A stretch of DNA of 11,495 nt, from the NCBI GenBank assembly GCA_034189655.1, contig JAXHUE010000039.1:1-11495 (forward strand). The letters are read 5' to 3'. The translations under genes and the position numbers were made by a program. Every line of letters starts with the position of its first letter. The stretch's first letter is position 1. Source of the DNA: JAXHUE01 sp034189655 (GTDB lineage Bacteria > Chloroflexota > Dehalococcoidia > E44-bin15). The notes under the pieces are model-generated. The model saw only the letters and a list, made by a program, of their open reading frames with translations, made no database searches and was not told the origin of the DNA. Positions 1 to 6,838 of the stretch are shown in pieces.

Positions 1-76
1 TGGTGGAGCTGAGGGGACTCGAACCCCTGACTTCCTCCGTGCAAAGGAGGCGCTCTCCCAGCTGAGCTACAGCCCC
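1..76 (-). tRNA. tRNA-Ala (anticodon TGC)
   Basis: Read on the minus strand the segment folds into a complete 76-nt cloverleaf. It has a 7-bp acceptor stem, D arm with GCTC/GAGC, anticodon stem CCTCC/GGAGG around loop TTTGCAC, T arm AGGGG-TTCGAGT-CCCCT, discriminator A, and CCA encoded in the DNA at the extreme left edge. The anticodon is TGC. The acceptor stem carries the G3:U70 wobble pair, the classic alanine identity element. It lies 128 bp downstream of prmC on the same strand. I see no convincing separate promoter in between, so it may be cotranscribed or use a promoter I cannot recognise. Confidence 0.97.
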
Positions 77-204
77 TTCCTTTCGACCGCTGCCGCCCTC
101 GCCATCGCGCCCTCTCGGCTTGGGGTTACATTGACCACGCGATGGCCTCTCCCACCGCCACCCCCGGCCACAGCCCCAATCCTATGGCCAAACAGGGCCC
201 ACTG

Positions 205-1056
205 TCAAGGCACTACCTCCAGCACCCGCTCGTGCCCTGCCAGGTCGCGCCCAACCTCTACATGGGCCGCAGGCAGGGCCGCCCGCGCCGCCGCCACGGC
301 ACCCTCCCCCTGGCCGGCGCCGATCTCCAGCAGGGCCACACCCCCCACCCGCAGCCTCCCCTCCACCCCACCCAGGAGGAGGCGCACCCAGTCCAGCCCG
401 TCGCTGCCCCCGGCGAGCGCCTGCCGCGGCTCAAAGCGCCGTATCCCCTCGTCCAGGGCCTCGATATCGCCCTCCGCCACGTAGGGCAGGTTGGCCACGA
501 CGACCTCCACTGCCTCAGGCAGAGGCTCGAGCAGGCTCCCCTCCAGCAACAAGACCCTCCCGGCAACGCCGTGCCGCTCGCAGTTGCGCCACGCCACCTC
601 CAGCGCCAGCCGCGAGAGGTCGACGGCATATACCCGGGCACGGGGCAGCGCCAGGGCCAGCGATATGGCGATGGCCCCGCTGCCTGTGCCCACGTCGGCG
701 ATGGCGACGTCGCCCCGGGGATAGCGGGCGGCGACGAACTCAAGCGCCCGCTCCACCAGGAGCTCGCTCTCCGGCCGGGGGATGAAGACCCCAGGCTCTA
801 CCAGGAACTGGTTGCCGAAGAACTCGCGCCACCCCACGATGTAGGCCGCCGGCTCCCCACCCCGCCGCCGCTCGAGGAGCCCCTCCAGGGCCAGGGCATC
901 GGCCGGGGCCATCTCCTCGCCCAGCCGGCTGTAGAGCCGGGCGCGGTCTATGCCCAGGCAGTGTCTCAACAAGAGCTCGGCCTCTACAGAGGCACCTTCG
1001 ATGGAGTGTTCAGCGAGGGTATGAGAGGCCAGGCGCAGCGCCTCCCCAATGGTCAA
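205..1056 (-). CDS. prmC: PrmC/HemK, release factor glutamine N5-methyltransferase
   Basis: The 283-aa product is a SAM-dependent methyltransferase expected to modify the glutamine of the GGQ motif in release factors, in the cytoplasm. Visible family features are the N-terminal helical release-factor-binding region (about 1-80), IPRPESE near 92-98, SAM motif I DVGTGSGAIA near 121-130, and the substrate motif NLPY near 189-192, where most family members have NPPY. The start is TTG at 1056. It overlaps the prfA stop as TTGA, and a GGAGGAG sequence (1071-1065) lies 8 nt upstream, supporting this start and translational coupling. Its substrate, RF1, is encoded immediately upstream, so the pair forms an enzyme-substrate operon. 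Length is normal for the family. Confidence 0.95.
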   Translation of the reverse strand: MTIGEALRLASHTLAEHSIEGASVEAELLLRHCLGIDRARLYSRLGEEMAPADALALEGLLERRRGGEPAAYIVGWREFFGNQFLVEPGVFIPRPESELLVERALEFVAARYPRGDVAIADVGTGSGAIAISLALALPRARVYAVDLSRLALEVAWRNCERHGVAGRVLLLEGSLLEPLPEAVEVVVANLPYVAEGDIEALDEGIRRFEPRQALAGGSDGLDWVRLLLGGVEGRLRVGGVALLEIGAGQGEGAVAAARAALPAAHVEVGRDLAGHERVLEVVP

Positions 1057-2123
1057 ACCGCCTGCTCCTCCAGCCGCCTGGTCTGCTCGTCCGCGGCGAG
1101 GGCATCGACCAGGGTGTCCAGGTCACCGTCCAGGATGCCCTCCAGGTTGTGCACGGTCAGGCCGATGCGATGGTCGGATACCCGACCCTGGGGGAAGTTG
1201 TAGGTGCGCACCTTCTCCGAGCGCTCGCCACTGCCCACCTGCGAGCGGCGCTCCCGGGCCACCTCGTCCTCGTGGCGGCGCCGCTCCTGGTCCAGGACGC
1301 GGGCCATGAGCACCGCCATGGCCCGCTGCCGGTTTCGAAGCTGGGAGCGCTCGTCCTGGCAGACGGCCACTATGCCGGTGGGTACGTGGGTGATGCGCAC
1401 CGCGGTGGCCACCTTGTTCACGTTCTGTCCCCCGTGGCCGCCGCTGCAGAAGATATCTATCTTCAGGTCATCGGGGCTGATATCCACGTCCACCTCCTCG
1501 GCCTCGGGGAGCACGGCCACGGTGGCGGTGGAGGTATGGATGCGGCCGCTGGCCTCGGTGACCGGCACCCGCTGCACCCGGTGCACCCCGCGCTCGAACT
1601 TGAGCCTGCTGAAGGCGCCCCTGCCCTTGACCTCGAAGATGATCTCCTTCAAGCCGCCGATGCCGCTGTGGCTGGCATCGATGACGTCCACCTGCCACCC
1701 CTTGGACTCGGCGTAGCGGGTGTACATGCGGAACAGGTCGCCAGCGAAGAGGGCGGCCTCTTCCCCCCCCGCCCCGGCGCGGACCTCGACGATGACGTCC
1801 TTCTCGTCGTTGGGGTCTCTGGGGACGAGCGCCCGCTCGATCTCGGCGGTCAGGTCATCGAGGCGCTCGCGGAGGCTCGCCATCTCCTCCCGCACCATGG
1901 CCGCCATCTCGTCGTCCGGGCCGTCGTCGAGCATGGCCCGCGTCTCCTCCAGGGCGCGGGCGGTGCCCTTGTACTCGCGGTAGGTAGCTACCAGGTCGCC
2001 GATATCGGCGTACTCCTTGGCCAGCCGCCCGAGCCGCGCCGGGTCGGCGGCGACCTCAGGCTGGGCCATGAGCCCTTCCAGCTCCTGGTAGCGTTTCTCC
2101 ACCGCCTCCAGTCTCTCGAACAT
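1053..2123 (-). CDS. prfA: Peptide chain release factor 1 (RF1)
   Basis: The 356-aa protein ends translation at UAA and UAG codons on the ribosome. The catalytic GGQ is at 231-233 inside GGHGGQNVNK. The stop-codon-reading tripeptide is PVT at 187-189 in RVPVTEASGR, the RF1-type PxT motif (RF2 has SPF). The N-terminal charged coiled-coil region and overall length match the family. The ATG at 2123 is preceded by AAGGGAAG as ribosome-binding site. An extended -10 promoter lies just upstream (2176-2168), and an intrinsic-terminator-like hairpin sits over the predicted transcription start. The stop codon overlaps the prmC start by 4 nt. Identification is firm. Confidence 0.98.
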   Translation of the reverse strand: MFERLEAVEKRYQELEGLMAQPEVAADPARLGRLAKEYADIGDLVATYREYKGTARALEETRAMLDDGPDDEMAAMVREEMASLRERLDDLTAEIERALVPRDPNDEKDVIVEVRAGAGGEEAALFAGDLFRMYTRYAESKGWQVDVIDASHSGIGGLKEIIFEVKGRGAFSRLKFERGVHRVQRVPVTEASGRIHTSTATVAVLPEAEEVDVDISPDDLKIDIFCSGGHGGQNVNKVATAVRITHVPTGIVAVCQDERSQLRNRQRAMAVLMARVLDQERRRHEDEVARERRSQVGSGERSEKVRTYNFPQGRVSDHRIGLTVHNLEGILDGDLDTLVDALAADEQTRRLEEQAV

Positions 2124-2141
2124 CGCACTTCCCTTAAGTAG

Positions 2142-2162
2142 AAAAAAGAGCCCCTCGGGCCC
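2142..2162 (-). terminator. Intrinsic terminator-like hairpin overlapping the prfA transcription start
   Basis: On the minus strand, GGGCCC (2162-2157) pairs with GGGCTC (2153-2148, one G-U) around a GAG loop, followed by six T (2147-2142). This would stop transcripts arriving from the hisS / membrane protein / acidic protein unit. A transcript starting at the TATAAT promoter around 2161 would lack the outer 5' base and would be too short for normal termination, so one stretch could both end the upstream unit and allow prfA initiation. The stem is short; I have not calculated its stability. Confidence 0.55.
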
Positions 2163-2167
2163 ACACC

Positions 2168-2176
2168 ATTATACCA
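2168..2176 (-). promoter_or_regulatory. Extended -10 promoter of prfA-prmC
   Basis: On the minus strand, TGG directly precedes a perfect TATAAT (2173-2168), giving the TGn extended -10 form. I see no good -35 hexamer at 17-18 bp spacing, which extended -10 promoters can tolerate. The predicted start is near 2161, about 38 nt before the prfA ATG. It is the only perfect -10 in the interval between 2249 and prfA. Confidence 0.6.
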
Positions 2177-2248
2177 CAGGGCCTCTCCATCACGAGACGA
2201 GACGATAGCCTCGGTCTACCGTTGCATGGATGGATGGGGCCGGGCCGC

Positions 2249-2527
2249 TCACCCGTCACCGCCGGGCTGCCGCTCACTCTCCTTCTCCTCCACCTCGCCC
2301 CCGCGGGACTCCGCGGCGTGCTGGATGCGCTGCTCCGTCGACGGTCTATCCGCCTCCTGGAGCGGGCTGAAGAGCCTGGGGTCCTCCACGTCGGGGTTCT
2401 CCTCTCCCTCAGGGGGCTGCTCTTCACCCGTCCCCGCGGACGCTATCTTGCCTTCTGTGGCGGCAACGATATCCTCAAGGTGCTTATCCTTGGCCCCGCC
2501 ACGAGGGTCATCGTTCACATCTGGCAT
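2249..2527 (-). CDS. Small acidic hydrophilic protein of unknown function
   Basis: I do not recognise this 92-aa protein. It has no signal peptide, membrane segment or cysteine, and is rich in E, D, G and P with many charged residues, suggesting a soluble and partly disordered protein. The ATG at 2527 is 20 nt after the stop of the upstream membrane-protein gene, and GGTGAT lies about 5 nt before it as a possible ribosome-binding site. Codon choice resembles the neighbours. Overlapping plus-strand frames look like shadows because they lack family motifs and oppose the local transcription direction. It is likely cotranscribed with the membrane protein and could be its partner, but that is only inferred from position. 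Confidence 0.6.
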   Translation of the reverse strand: MPDVNDDPRGGAKDKHLEDIVAATEGKIASAGTGEEQPPEGEENPDVEDPRLFSPLQEADRPSTEQRIQHAAESRGGEVEEKESERQPGGDG

Positions 2528-2547
2528 CTGGCATCACCAACCTTATT

Positions 2548-3078
2548 TTATCCCAGCCACGGCCTCACCACAAGGACGACCACCGATATCAGGACCTGGG
2601 CCAGCAGGAGGACCGTCGCCACGCGGATGTTGCGCACCTTGGCCTTGATGCTGTCCTGGTTCCACTCGTACGAAGAGATGAACTGGGCGATGAGACGGCG
2701 CCTGGTGAACTCGGCGCTGCGAAAGAGGTAGTTATCGCGGAGCGGCCTGGGCTCCGGGTCGCGAAAGTAGGGCCGCACCACCCAGCCGCGCAGGGCGAAG
2801 AATATGGTGGCCAGGTAGAGCATCACCGGGATGGAGAACAGGAAGATGACGAGGGGGTTGGACGGCGTCCCCAGGGTGGCGGCCTGGGCGGTCGCGGCCA
2901 CGCCCAGCATGATGCTGGCCACGAAGAGGATGGAGTTGCCCTTGGCATCGAGGGTATCTATCTGGCGGAGCTGCACGTCCAGGCGCTCCTTCACCTCGGC
3001 GTACACGATGTCGAGGCTCTCCGGCGCGGTGGTCTCCCCCCCACCCGGGACCTCCTGCTCGCTCTCGCCCTGCACCAT
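2548..3078 (-). CDS. Three-TM membrane protein resembling Pycsar/SLATT-type effectors
   Basis: The 176-aa protein has a hydrophilic N-terminus, a helix with ERLDVQLRQIDTLDAK (31-46), then TM1 (about 47-68), TM2 (about 74-96), a charged cytoplasmic stretch containing RPLRDN and SAEFTRRR, and a C-terminal TM3 (about 152-171). The D-x-K at the entrance of TM1, and the asparagine (N140) with spaced lysines just before TM3, resemble the small PycTM (DUF5706-like) and SLATT membrane effectors of nucleotide-signalling defence. This is pattern recognition, not a search result. I chose ATG 3078 because purine-rich GGGAGGAG precedes it; GTG at 3105 would add 9 residues and has a poorer site. It lies 40 bp after hisS. 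No cyclase gene is visible nearby, so a non-defence membrane role is equally possible. Confidence 0.75.
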   Translation of the reverse strand: MVQGESEQEVPGGGETTAPESLDIVYAEVKERLDVQLRQIDTLDAKGNSILFVASIMLGVAATAQAATLGTPSNPLVIFLFSIPVMLYLATIFFALRGWVVRPYFRDPEPRPLRDNYLFRSAEFTRRRLIAQFISSYEWNQDSIKAKVRNIRVATVLLLAQVLISVVVLVVRPWLG

Positions 3079-3118
3079 GTGCTCCTCTCCTCCCTCTCTT
3101 GCCACGGCAGTGATATCC

Positions 3119-4378
3119 TCACCCCCCAGCCTCGAGCGCCGTCACCAGCTCGGCAGCGCTCATGGCGCGCTGCTCCCCCTTTGTCATGTCGCGCAGCACC
3201 ACCGTGCCCGCCCGCACCTCGTCCTCGCCGATGATGATGGCGTGCCCGATGCCCAGGGCGTTGGCCTGCCGAAGCTGCGCCTTCAGGCTGCGGCCTCCCG
3301 CGCTCACCACGGCCGCGATGCCGGCGCGGCGCAGCCCTGCGGCGAGGCGCACCGCCTCCCCCTCGGCCTCCGCCCCGATGTGGGCCACCAGCACCACTGT
3401 CCCCGGTGGCGGCGGTGGTTCCACCCCCTGCCCCTTCATGGCGAGCACCGCCCGCTCTATGCCCGCGGCAAAGCCGATGGCCGGGGTGGGCCTCCCCCCG
3501 ATCTCGGCGATGAGGTCGTCGTAGCGCCCGCCGCCCCCCAGTGCGCTCTGCTGGCCCTCTGCGCCCAGGGGCTGCACCTCGAACACCGTCCTGGTGTAGT
3601 AGTCCAGGCCCCTGACCAGGCGGTGGTCGAGCTCGTAGTCTATCCCCAGGAGCCCAAGGTGCCCCTTCACGCCCTCGAAGTGGGCGTGGCACTCCGGGCA
3701 GAGGTGCTCGGCGCTCCGCGGTGCCGCGGCGGCGATGTCCTGGCACGAGGGCCTCTTGCAGTCGAGGAGGCGCAGCGGGTTGCGCTCCAGCCGGGCACGG
3801 CAGTCGGGGCACATCGCCGCCGCGTGCTGCCCGTAGTACCCCCGCAGCGCCGCGATGTAGCCGGGGCGGCACGCCCGGCACCCTATGCTGTTGAGCCGGA
3901 GGGAGAGGTGGCCCAGGCCCAGGGAGGCGAAGAACTGCACGGCCATGTCGATGACCTCGGCATCCAGGGCGGGGGCCCCGTCCCCGATGGCCTCATAGCC
4001 GAACTGGTGGTGCTCGCGGTACCTCCCCCGCTGCGGCCGCTCGTAGCGAAAGATGGAGGCAAGGTAGTACAGCCTCACCGGCTGGGGCCGGGTATGCATG
4101 CCGTGCTCGATGTAGGCGCGGCACACCGGCGCCGTGCCCTCGGGGCGCAGCGTCATCGCCGTGCCGCTGCGGTCGTCGAAGGTGTAGGTCTCCTTCTCCA
4201 CGATGTCGGTGCCGGCACCGATGGTGCGCACGAAGAGGCCCGCCTCCTCGAAGGCGGGCGTATCGATGCGCTCGTAGCCGTAGAGGCGGCACACCCGGGC
4301 CGCCCTCTCCTCGACGTAGCGGAAGTAGCCCTGCTCCGAGGGCAGGATGTCCACCGTGCCTCGCGGTGCCCTGAACAA
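3119..4378 (-). CDS. hisS: Histidyl-tRNA synthetase
   Basis: The 419-aa class II synthetase charges tRNA-His with histidine in the cytoplasm. Visible motifs are the N-terminal RAPRGTVDILP, class II motif 2 (FRYERPQRGRYREHHQFG, about 110-127), the histidine-binding RGLDYYTRT (256-264), GGGGRYDDL (281-289), motif 3 GFAAGIERA (302-310), and a C-terminal anticodon-binding domain. Cys pairs at 167/170, 190/193 and 227/230 plus LDCKRPSC look metal-binding-like and are seen in many bacterial HisRS. I chose TTG 4378, giving MFRAPRGT. It has GGAGGG 10 nt upstream, matches the family N-terminus, and lies downstream of a promoter whose -10 overlaps the only nearby ATG (4405). The open frame runs farther upstream to 4615, but only through noncoding sequence and the neighbouring gene. 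Confidence 0.95.
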   Translation of the reverse strand: MFRAPRGTVDILPSEQGYFRYVEERAARVCRLYGYERIDTPAFEEAGLFVRTIGAGTDIVEKETYTFDDRSGTAMTLRPEGTAPVCRAYIEHGMHTRPQPVRLYYLASIFRYERPQRGRYREHHQFGYEAIGDGAPALDAEVIDMAVQFFASLGLGHLSLRLNSIGCRACRPGYIAALRGYYGQHAAAMCPDCRARLERNPLRLLDCKRPSCQDIAAAAPRSAEHLCPECHAHFEGVKGHLGLLGIDYELDHRLVRGLDYYTRTVFEVQPLGAEGQQSALGGGGRYDDLIAEIGGRPTPAIGFAAGIERAVLAMKGQGVEPPPPPGTVVLVAHIGAEAEGEAVRLAAGLRRAGIAAVVSAGGRSLKAQLRQANALGIGHAIIIGEDEVRAGTVVLRDMTKGEQRAMSAAELVTALEAGG

Positions 4379-4400
4379 CGAGCCATCACCCTCCAAAGGT

Positions 4401-4430
4401 AGCATACAATGAGGGGCCCAGGTTTGTAAA
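4401..4430 (-). promoter_or_regulatory. Sigma70-type promoter of hisS
   Basis: On the minus strand, TTTACA (4430-4425) is followed after 18 nt by TATGCT (4406-4401). The predicted start is around 4394, so the mRNA would begin almost at the GGAGGG ribosome-binding site (4394-4389). The ATG at 4405 lies inside the -10 element, which argues against it as translation start when this promoter is used and favours TTG 4378. Confidence 0.6.
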
Positions 4431-4449
4431 GGGGAATACACACGTGACG

Positions 4450-4473
4450 GGGGGCCGGGCGCAGCGGGCCCCC
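4450..4473 (-). terminator. GC-rich stem-loop after the DUF2341 gene, possible terminator
   Basis: Six bases after the TAG of the DUF2341 gene, GGGGGCC (4473-4467) can pair with GGCCCCC (4456-4450) around a 10-nt loop. There is no proper U tract, only a mixed sequence with CCCCTTTAC farther on. It may be a weak or factor-assisted terminator or a 3'-end stabiliser separating the surface unit from the hisS promoter. Confidence 0.4.
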
Positions 4474-4478
4474 GGGGC

Positions 4479-6806
4479 CTACCACGAGTAGAGCGAGCGC
4501 ACCTCGTGCAGCACCGGCGTCTCCTGGGCCACCGAGGTGGTGAGCGTGGCCCGCCACTGCTGGTAGCGCCCGGCGATGGGGAGGGCCGAGGCCGCCTGCC
4601 ACGCCGGGGAGGCATCGGTCGCTCCGAAGGGGATATCCGAGGCCCTCACCTCGAAGGATATGCCCGTGCCCGCGGGGAGGGTGTCTGCCCAGCCCAGGCC
4701 GTCCCACGCCGCGTCCACCTGGCCGGTATCGAAGACCACGGAGGCGATGGTGGCCAGCGCGCTGCCTTCCTCTGCCCCCACGCTCGCCGTCGGCTCTGGG
4801 CTTGCGTGGCGGCGCACCACCACCTGGTCCACCCAGTAGTCGTGGCCACCGAAGATGTAGACATTGGTGAAGCTGGAGTACGTGCTGTCGCTCGCGGTGA
4901 CCACCCCCTCCTCGACCCCTCCCTGCGTTACCCGCGAGGCACGCAGCGTGCCGTCGGAGGCGATGGACAGCCGCAGCATGTACCACTCATCTAGTATGTC
5001 GGTGAGCGAGCCGCTCCCCGCAAGCACGGTGGGCGAACAGCCGCTCCTGCGGTCGATCCCCACCTGCTCCCCGCTGTTGGCGTGGTTATACAGCGGCCCG
5101 TAGCCGTTTCCGCTATCGTCGACCAGCCCTATGCGGTCTATGTCGCCACCTGTGTAGGCGCCGTTGCGGTTCACCCAGGCCTCGACCACGACGTCCCGCC
5201 CCAGGGAGACCCCCATGGGCTTGTAGGCACCGTTGGGGTCGTTGCTGCTCACCTTGTGCGCCGAGCTCACCCCGTCGTACGCCCGCGCCCCGTCCTGCAC
5301 CACGCTGCCCAGGCCGTAGTCGGTCCACCCGCTCCAGCTCTCCATGTCGTCGTAGAAGAGGAAGGTGGCGGCACCATCGCTGCCGCTGAGGGCGCCGGGG
5401 TCACCGTAGTGCATGTAGATGGTGGAGGTGCCCGCCGGCACCGAGGGCACCCGCACCCAGAAGACCGCCGACGTCGCGGCCACGTAGCCCTCACGCCAGT
5501 ACGGGAGCTCGGTTGTGCCGTCGGCCTCGGTGAAGCGGATGTCGTCGAAGTTGGGCTGCATGTCGCCGTCGTAGGATATCGCCACCCGCACCTGGTAGTC
5601 GCTCAAAGCCGCCCCGCCGTTATCTATGGTCACCGGGGCGCGATACCCCCACGAGCCGCTGTACCAGTCCGCCCCGCAGTAGGTGCGCTCCTCTGCCCCC
5701 ACGCTCGCCGTCGGCTCTGGGCTTGCGTGGCGGCGCACCACCACCTGGTCCACCCAGTAGTCGTGGCCACCGAAGATGTAGACATTGGTGAAGCTGGAGT
5801 ACGTGCTGTCGCTCGCGGTGACCACCCCCTCCTCGACCCCTCCCTGCGTTACCCGCGAGGCACGCAGCGTGCCGTCGGAGGCGATGGACAGCCGCAGCAT
5901 GTACCACTCATCTAGTATGTCGGTGAGCGAGCCGCTCCCCGCAAGCACGGTGGGCGAACAGCCGCTCCTGCGGTCGATCCCCACCTGCTCCCCGCTGTTG
6001 GCGTGGTTATACAGCGGCCCGTAGCCGTTTCCGCTATCGTCGACCAGCCCTATGCGGTCTATGTCGCCACCTGTGTAGGCGCCGTTGCGGTTCACCCAGG
6101 CCTCGACCACGACGTCCCGCCCCAGGGAGACCCCCATGGGCTTGTAGGCACCGTTGGGGTCGTTGCTGCTCACCTTGTGCGCCGAGCTCACCCCGTCGTA
6201 CGCCCGCGCCCCGTCCTGCACCACGCTGCCCAGGCCGTAGTCGGTCCACCCGCTCCAGCTCTCCATGTCGTCGTAGAAGAGGAAGGTGGCGGCACCATCG
6301 CTGCCGCTGAGGGCGCCGGGGTCACCGTAGTGCATGTAGATGGTGGAGGTGCCCGCCGGCACCGAGGGCACCCGCACCCAGAAGACCGCCGACGTCGCGG
6401 CCACGTAGCCCTCACGCCAGTACGGGAGCTCGGTTGTGCCGTCGGCCTCGGTGAAGCGGATGTCGTCGAAGTTGGGCTGCATGTCGCCGTCGTAGGATAT
6501 CGCCACCCGCACCTGGTAGTCGCTCAAAGCCGCCCCGCCGTTATCTATGGTCACCGGGGCGCGGATGGAGCAGGCGGCGAGCTGTACGTCCCCGGGGCTG
6601 GTGGAGGTATCCACGCCATCGGGCACGCCGGCCTCGAACTGGGCCTGGGTGGTGACCACCCAGCTATCGAAGAGGTGGTGGAACGTGGAGATGGAGCTCG
6701 GTGGCAGCTCTACAGGCGAAAGGGCGAAGGCACCCCCCCCATCGACACACACCACGATGAGTGCCGCGACAAGGCAAGTGACTACACGGCGAAGGACACT
6801 TCTCAT
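4479..6806 (-). CDS. Secreted DUF2341/LamG-like surface protein with an internal tandem duplication
   Basis: The predicted 775-aa protein starts with a signal peptide (MRSVLRR, hydrophobic core, AFA at 26-28), so it should be exported. A leader region with SPGDVQLA precedes two sequence-identical units (about 82-373 and 389-680). Each has a DUF2341-like part (APVTIDNGGAALSDYQVRV ... LPYW ... FWVRVPSVPAGTSTIYMHYG) and then a concanavalin/LamG-like beta region (DDMESWSGWTDYG onward). A 15-aa linker with GSWGY separates them. The C-terminal ~95 residues (VFDTGQVDAAW ... GRYQQWRATLTTS ... PVLHEV) resemble beta-sandwich modules common in such proteins. I chose ATG 6806 because it gives a clean signal peptide; the frame opens at GTG 6842, inside the upstream gene's stop region. 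The ligand is unknown; carbohydrate or surface binding is inferred from the fold class. It is the last gene of the surface unit. Confidence 0.85.
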   Translation of the reverse strand: MRSVLRRVVTCLVAALIVVCVDGGGAFALSPVELPPSSISTFHHLFDSWVVTTQAQFEAGVPDGVDTSTSPGDVQLAACSIRAPVTIDNGGAALSDYQVRVAISYDGDMQPNFDDIRFTEADGTTELPYWREGYVAATSAVFWVRVPSVPAGTSTIYMHYGDPGALSGSDGAATFLFYDDMESWSGWTDYGLGSVVQDGARAYDGVSSAHKVSSNDPNGAYKPMGVSLGRDVVVEAWVNRNGAYTGGDIDRIGLVDDSGNGYGPLYNHANSGEQVGIDRRSGCSPTVLAGSGSLTDILDEWYMLRLSIASDGTLRASRVTQGGVEEGVVTASDSTYSSFTNVYIFGGHDYWVDQVVVRRHASPEPTASVGAEERTYCGADWYSGSWGYRAPVTIDNGGAALSDYQVRVAISYDGDMQPNFDDIRFTEADGTTELPYWREGYVAATSAVFWVRVPSVPAGTSTIYMHYGDPGALSGSDGAATFLFYDDMESWSGWTDYGLGSVVQDGARAYDGVSSAHKVSSNDPNGAYKPMGVSLGRDVVVEAWVNRNGAYTGGDIDRIGLVDDSGNGYGPLYNHANSGEQVGIDRRSGCSPTVLAGSGSLTDILDEWYMLRLSIASDGTLRASRVTQGGVEEGVVTASDSTYSSFTNVYIFGGHDYWVDQVVVRRHASPEPTASVGAEEGSALATIASVVFDTGQVDAAWDGLGWADTLPAGTGISFEVRASDIPFGATDASPAWQAASALPIAGRYQQWRATLTTSVAQETPVLHEVRSLYSW
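4768..5642. repeat. 875-bp direct repeat, copy encoding the C-terminal unit
   Basis: This segment is repeated at an offset of exactly 921 bp (5689-6563). Comparing the two by eye over most of their length I found no mismatch, and the encoded units are identical. The left boundary is set by the first difference at 4767 (T versus C at 5688), the right boundary by 5643 (A versus G at 6564). The offset is 307 codons, so the frame is kept. Confidence 0.95.
5689..6563. repeat. 875-bp direct repeat, copy encoding the N-terminal unit
   Basis: This is the second copy of the 875-bp repeat, separated from the first by a unique 46-bp linker (5643-5688). The linker encodes the GSWGY-type DUF2341 entry that this copy lacks; here the unit is preceded by AACSI instead. 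No transposase, terminal inverted repeats or target duplications are visible, so it is an intragenic duplication, not an insertion sequence. Confidence 0.95.
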
Positions 6807-6818
6807 ACCAGCGCCCTG

Positions 6819-6838
6819 GGGGGGTGGCTCCACCCCCC
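6819..6838 (-). promoter_or_regulatory. Intercistronic stem-loop before the DUF2341 gene
   Basis: Starting on the base after the TGA of the upstream gene, GGGGGGTGG (6838-6830) is followed by AG and then CCACCCCCC (6827-6819), giving up to 9 bp (8 bp with a GAGC loop). There is no U tract, so it is probably not a terminator. It ends 12 nt before the ATG at 6806 and could set relative expression by blocking ribosome access or protecting the RNA 3' end after processing. Confidence 0.55.

Noticed and set aside
77..204. tRNA-Ala promoter downstream of prmC
   Set aside because: I found no hexamer pair better than chance in this interval, so none is annotated.
142..2141. Long plus-strand open frames opposite prmC and prfA
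   Set aside because: They are antisense shadows produced by high GC content. The minus-strand frames carry complete RF1 and PrmC motifs with ribosome-binding sites; the plus-strand translations are low-complexity.
4379..4615. Upstream extension of the hisS reading frame
   Set aside because: It is Arg/Pro-rich, overlaps the end of the DUF2341 gene and the hisS promoter, and is not part of the HisRS family.
4768..6563. The 875-bp repeat as an insertion sequence or mobile element
   Set aside because: It is entirely coding sequence of the host gene, with no transposase, inverted termini or target duplication.
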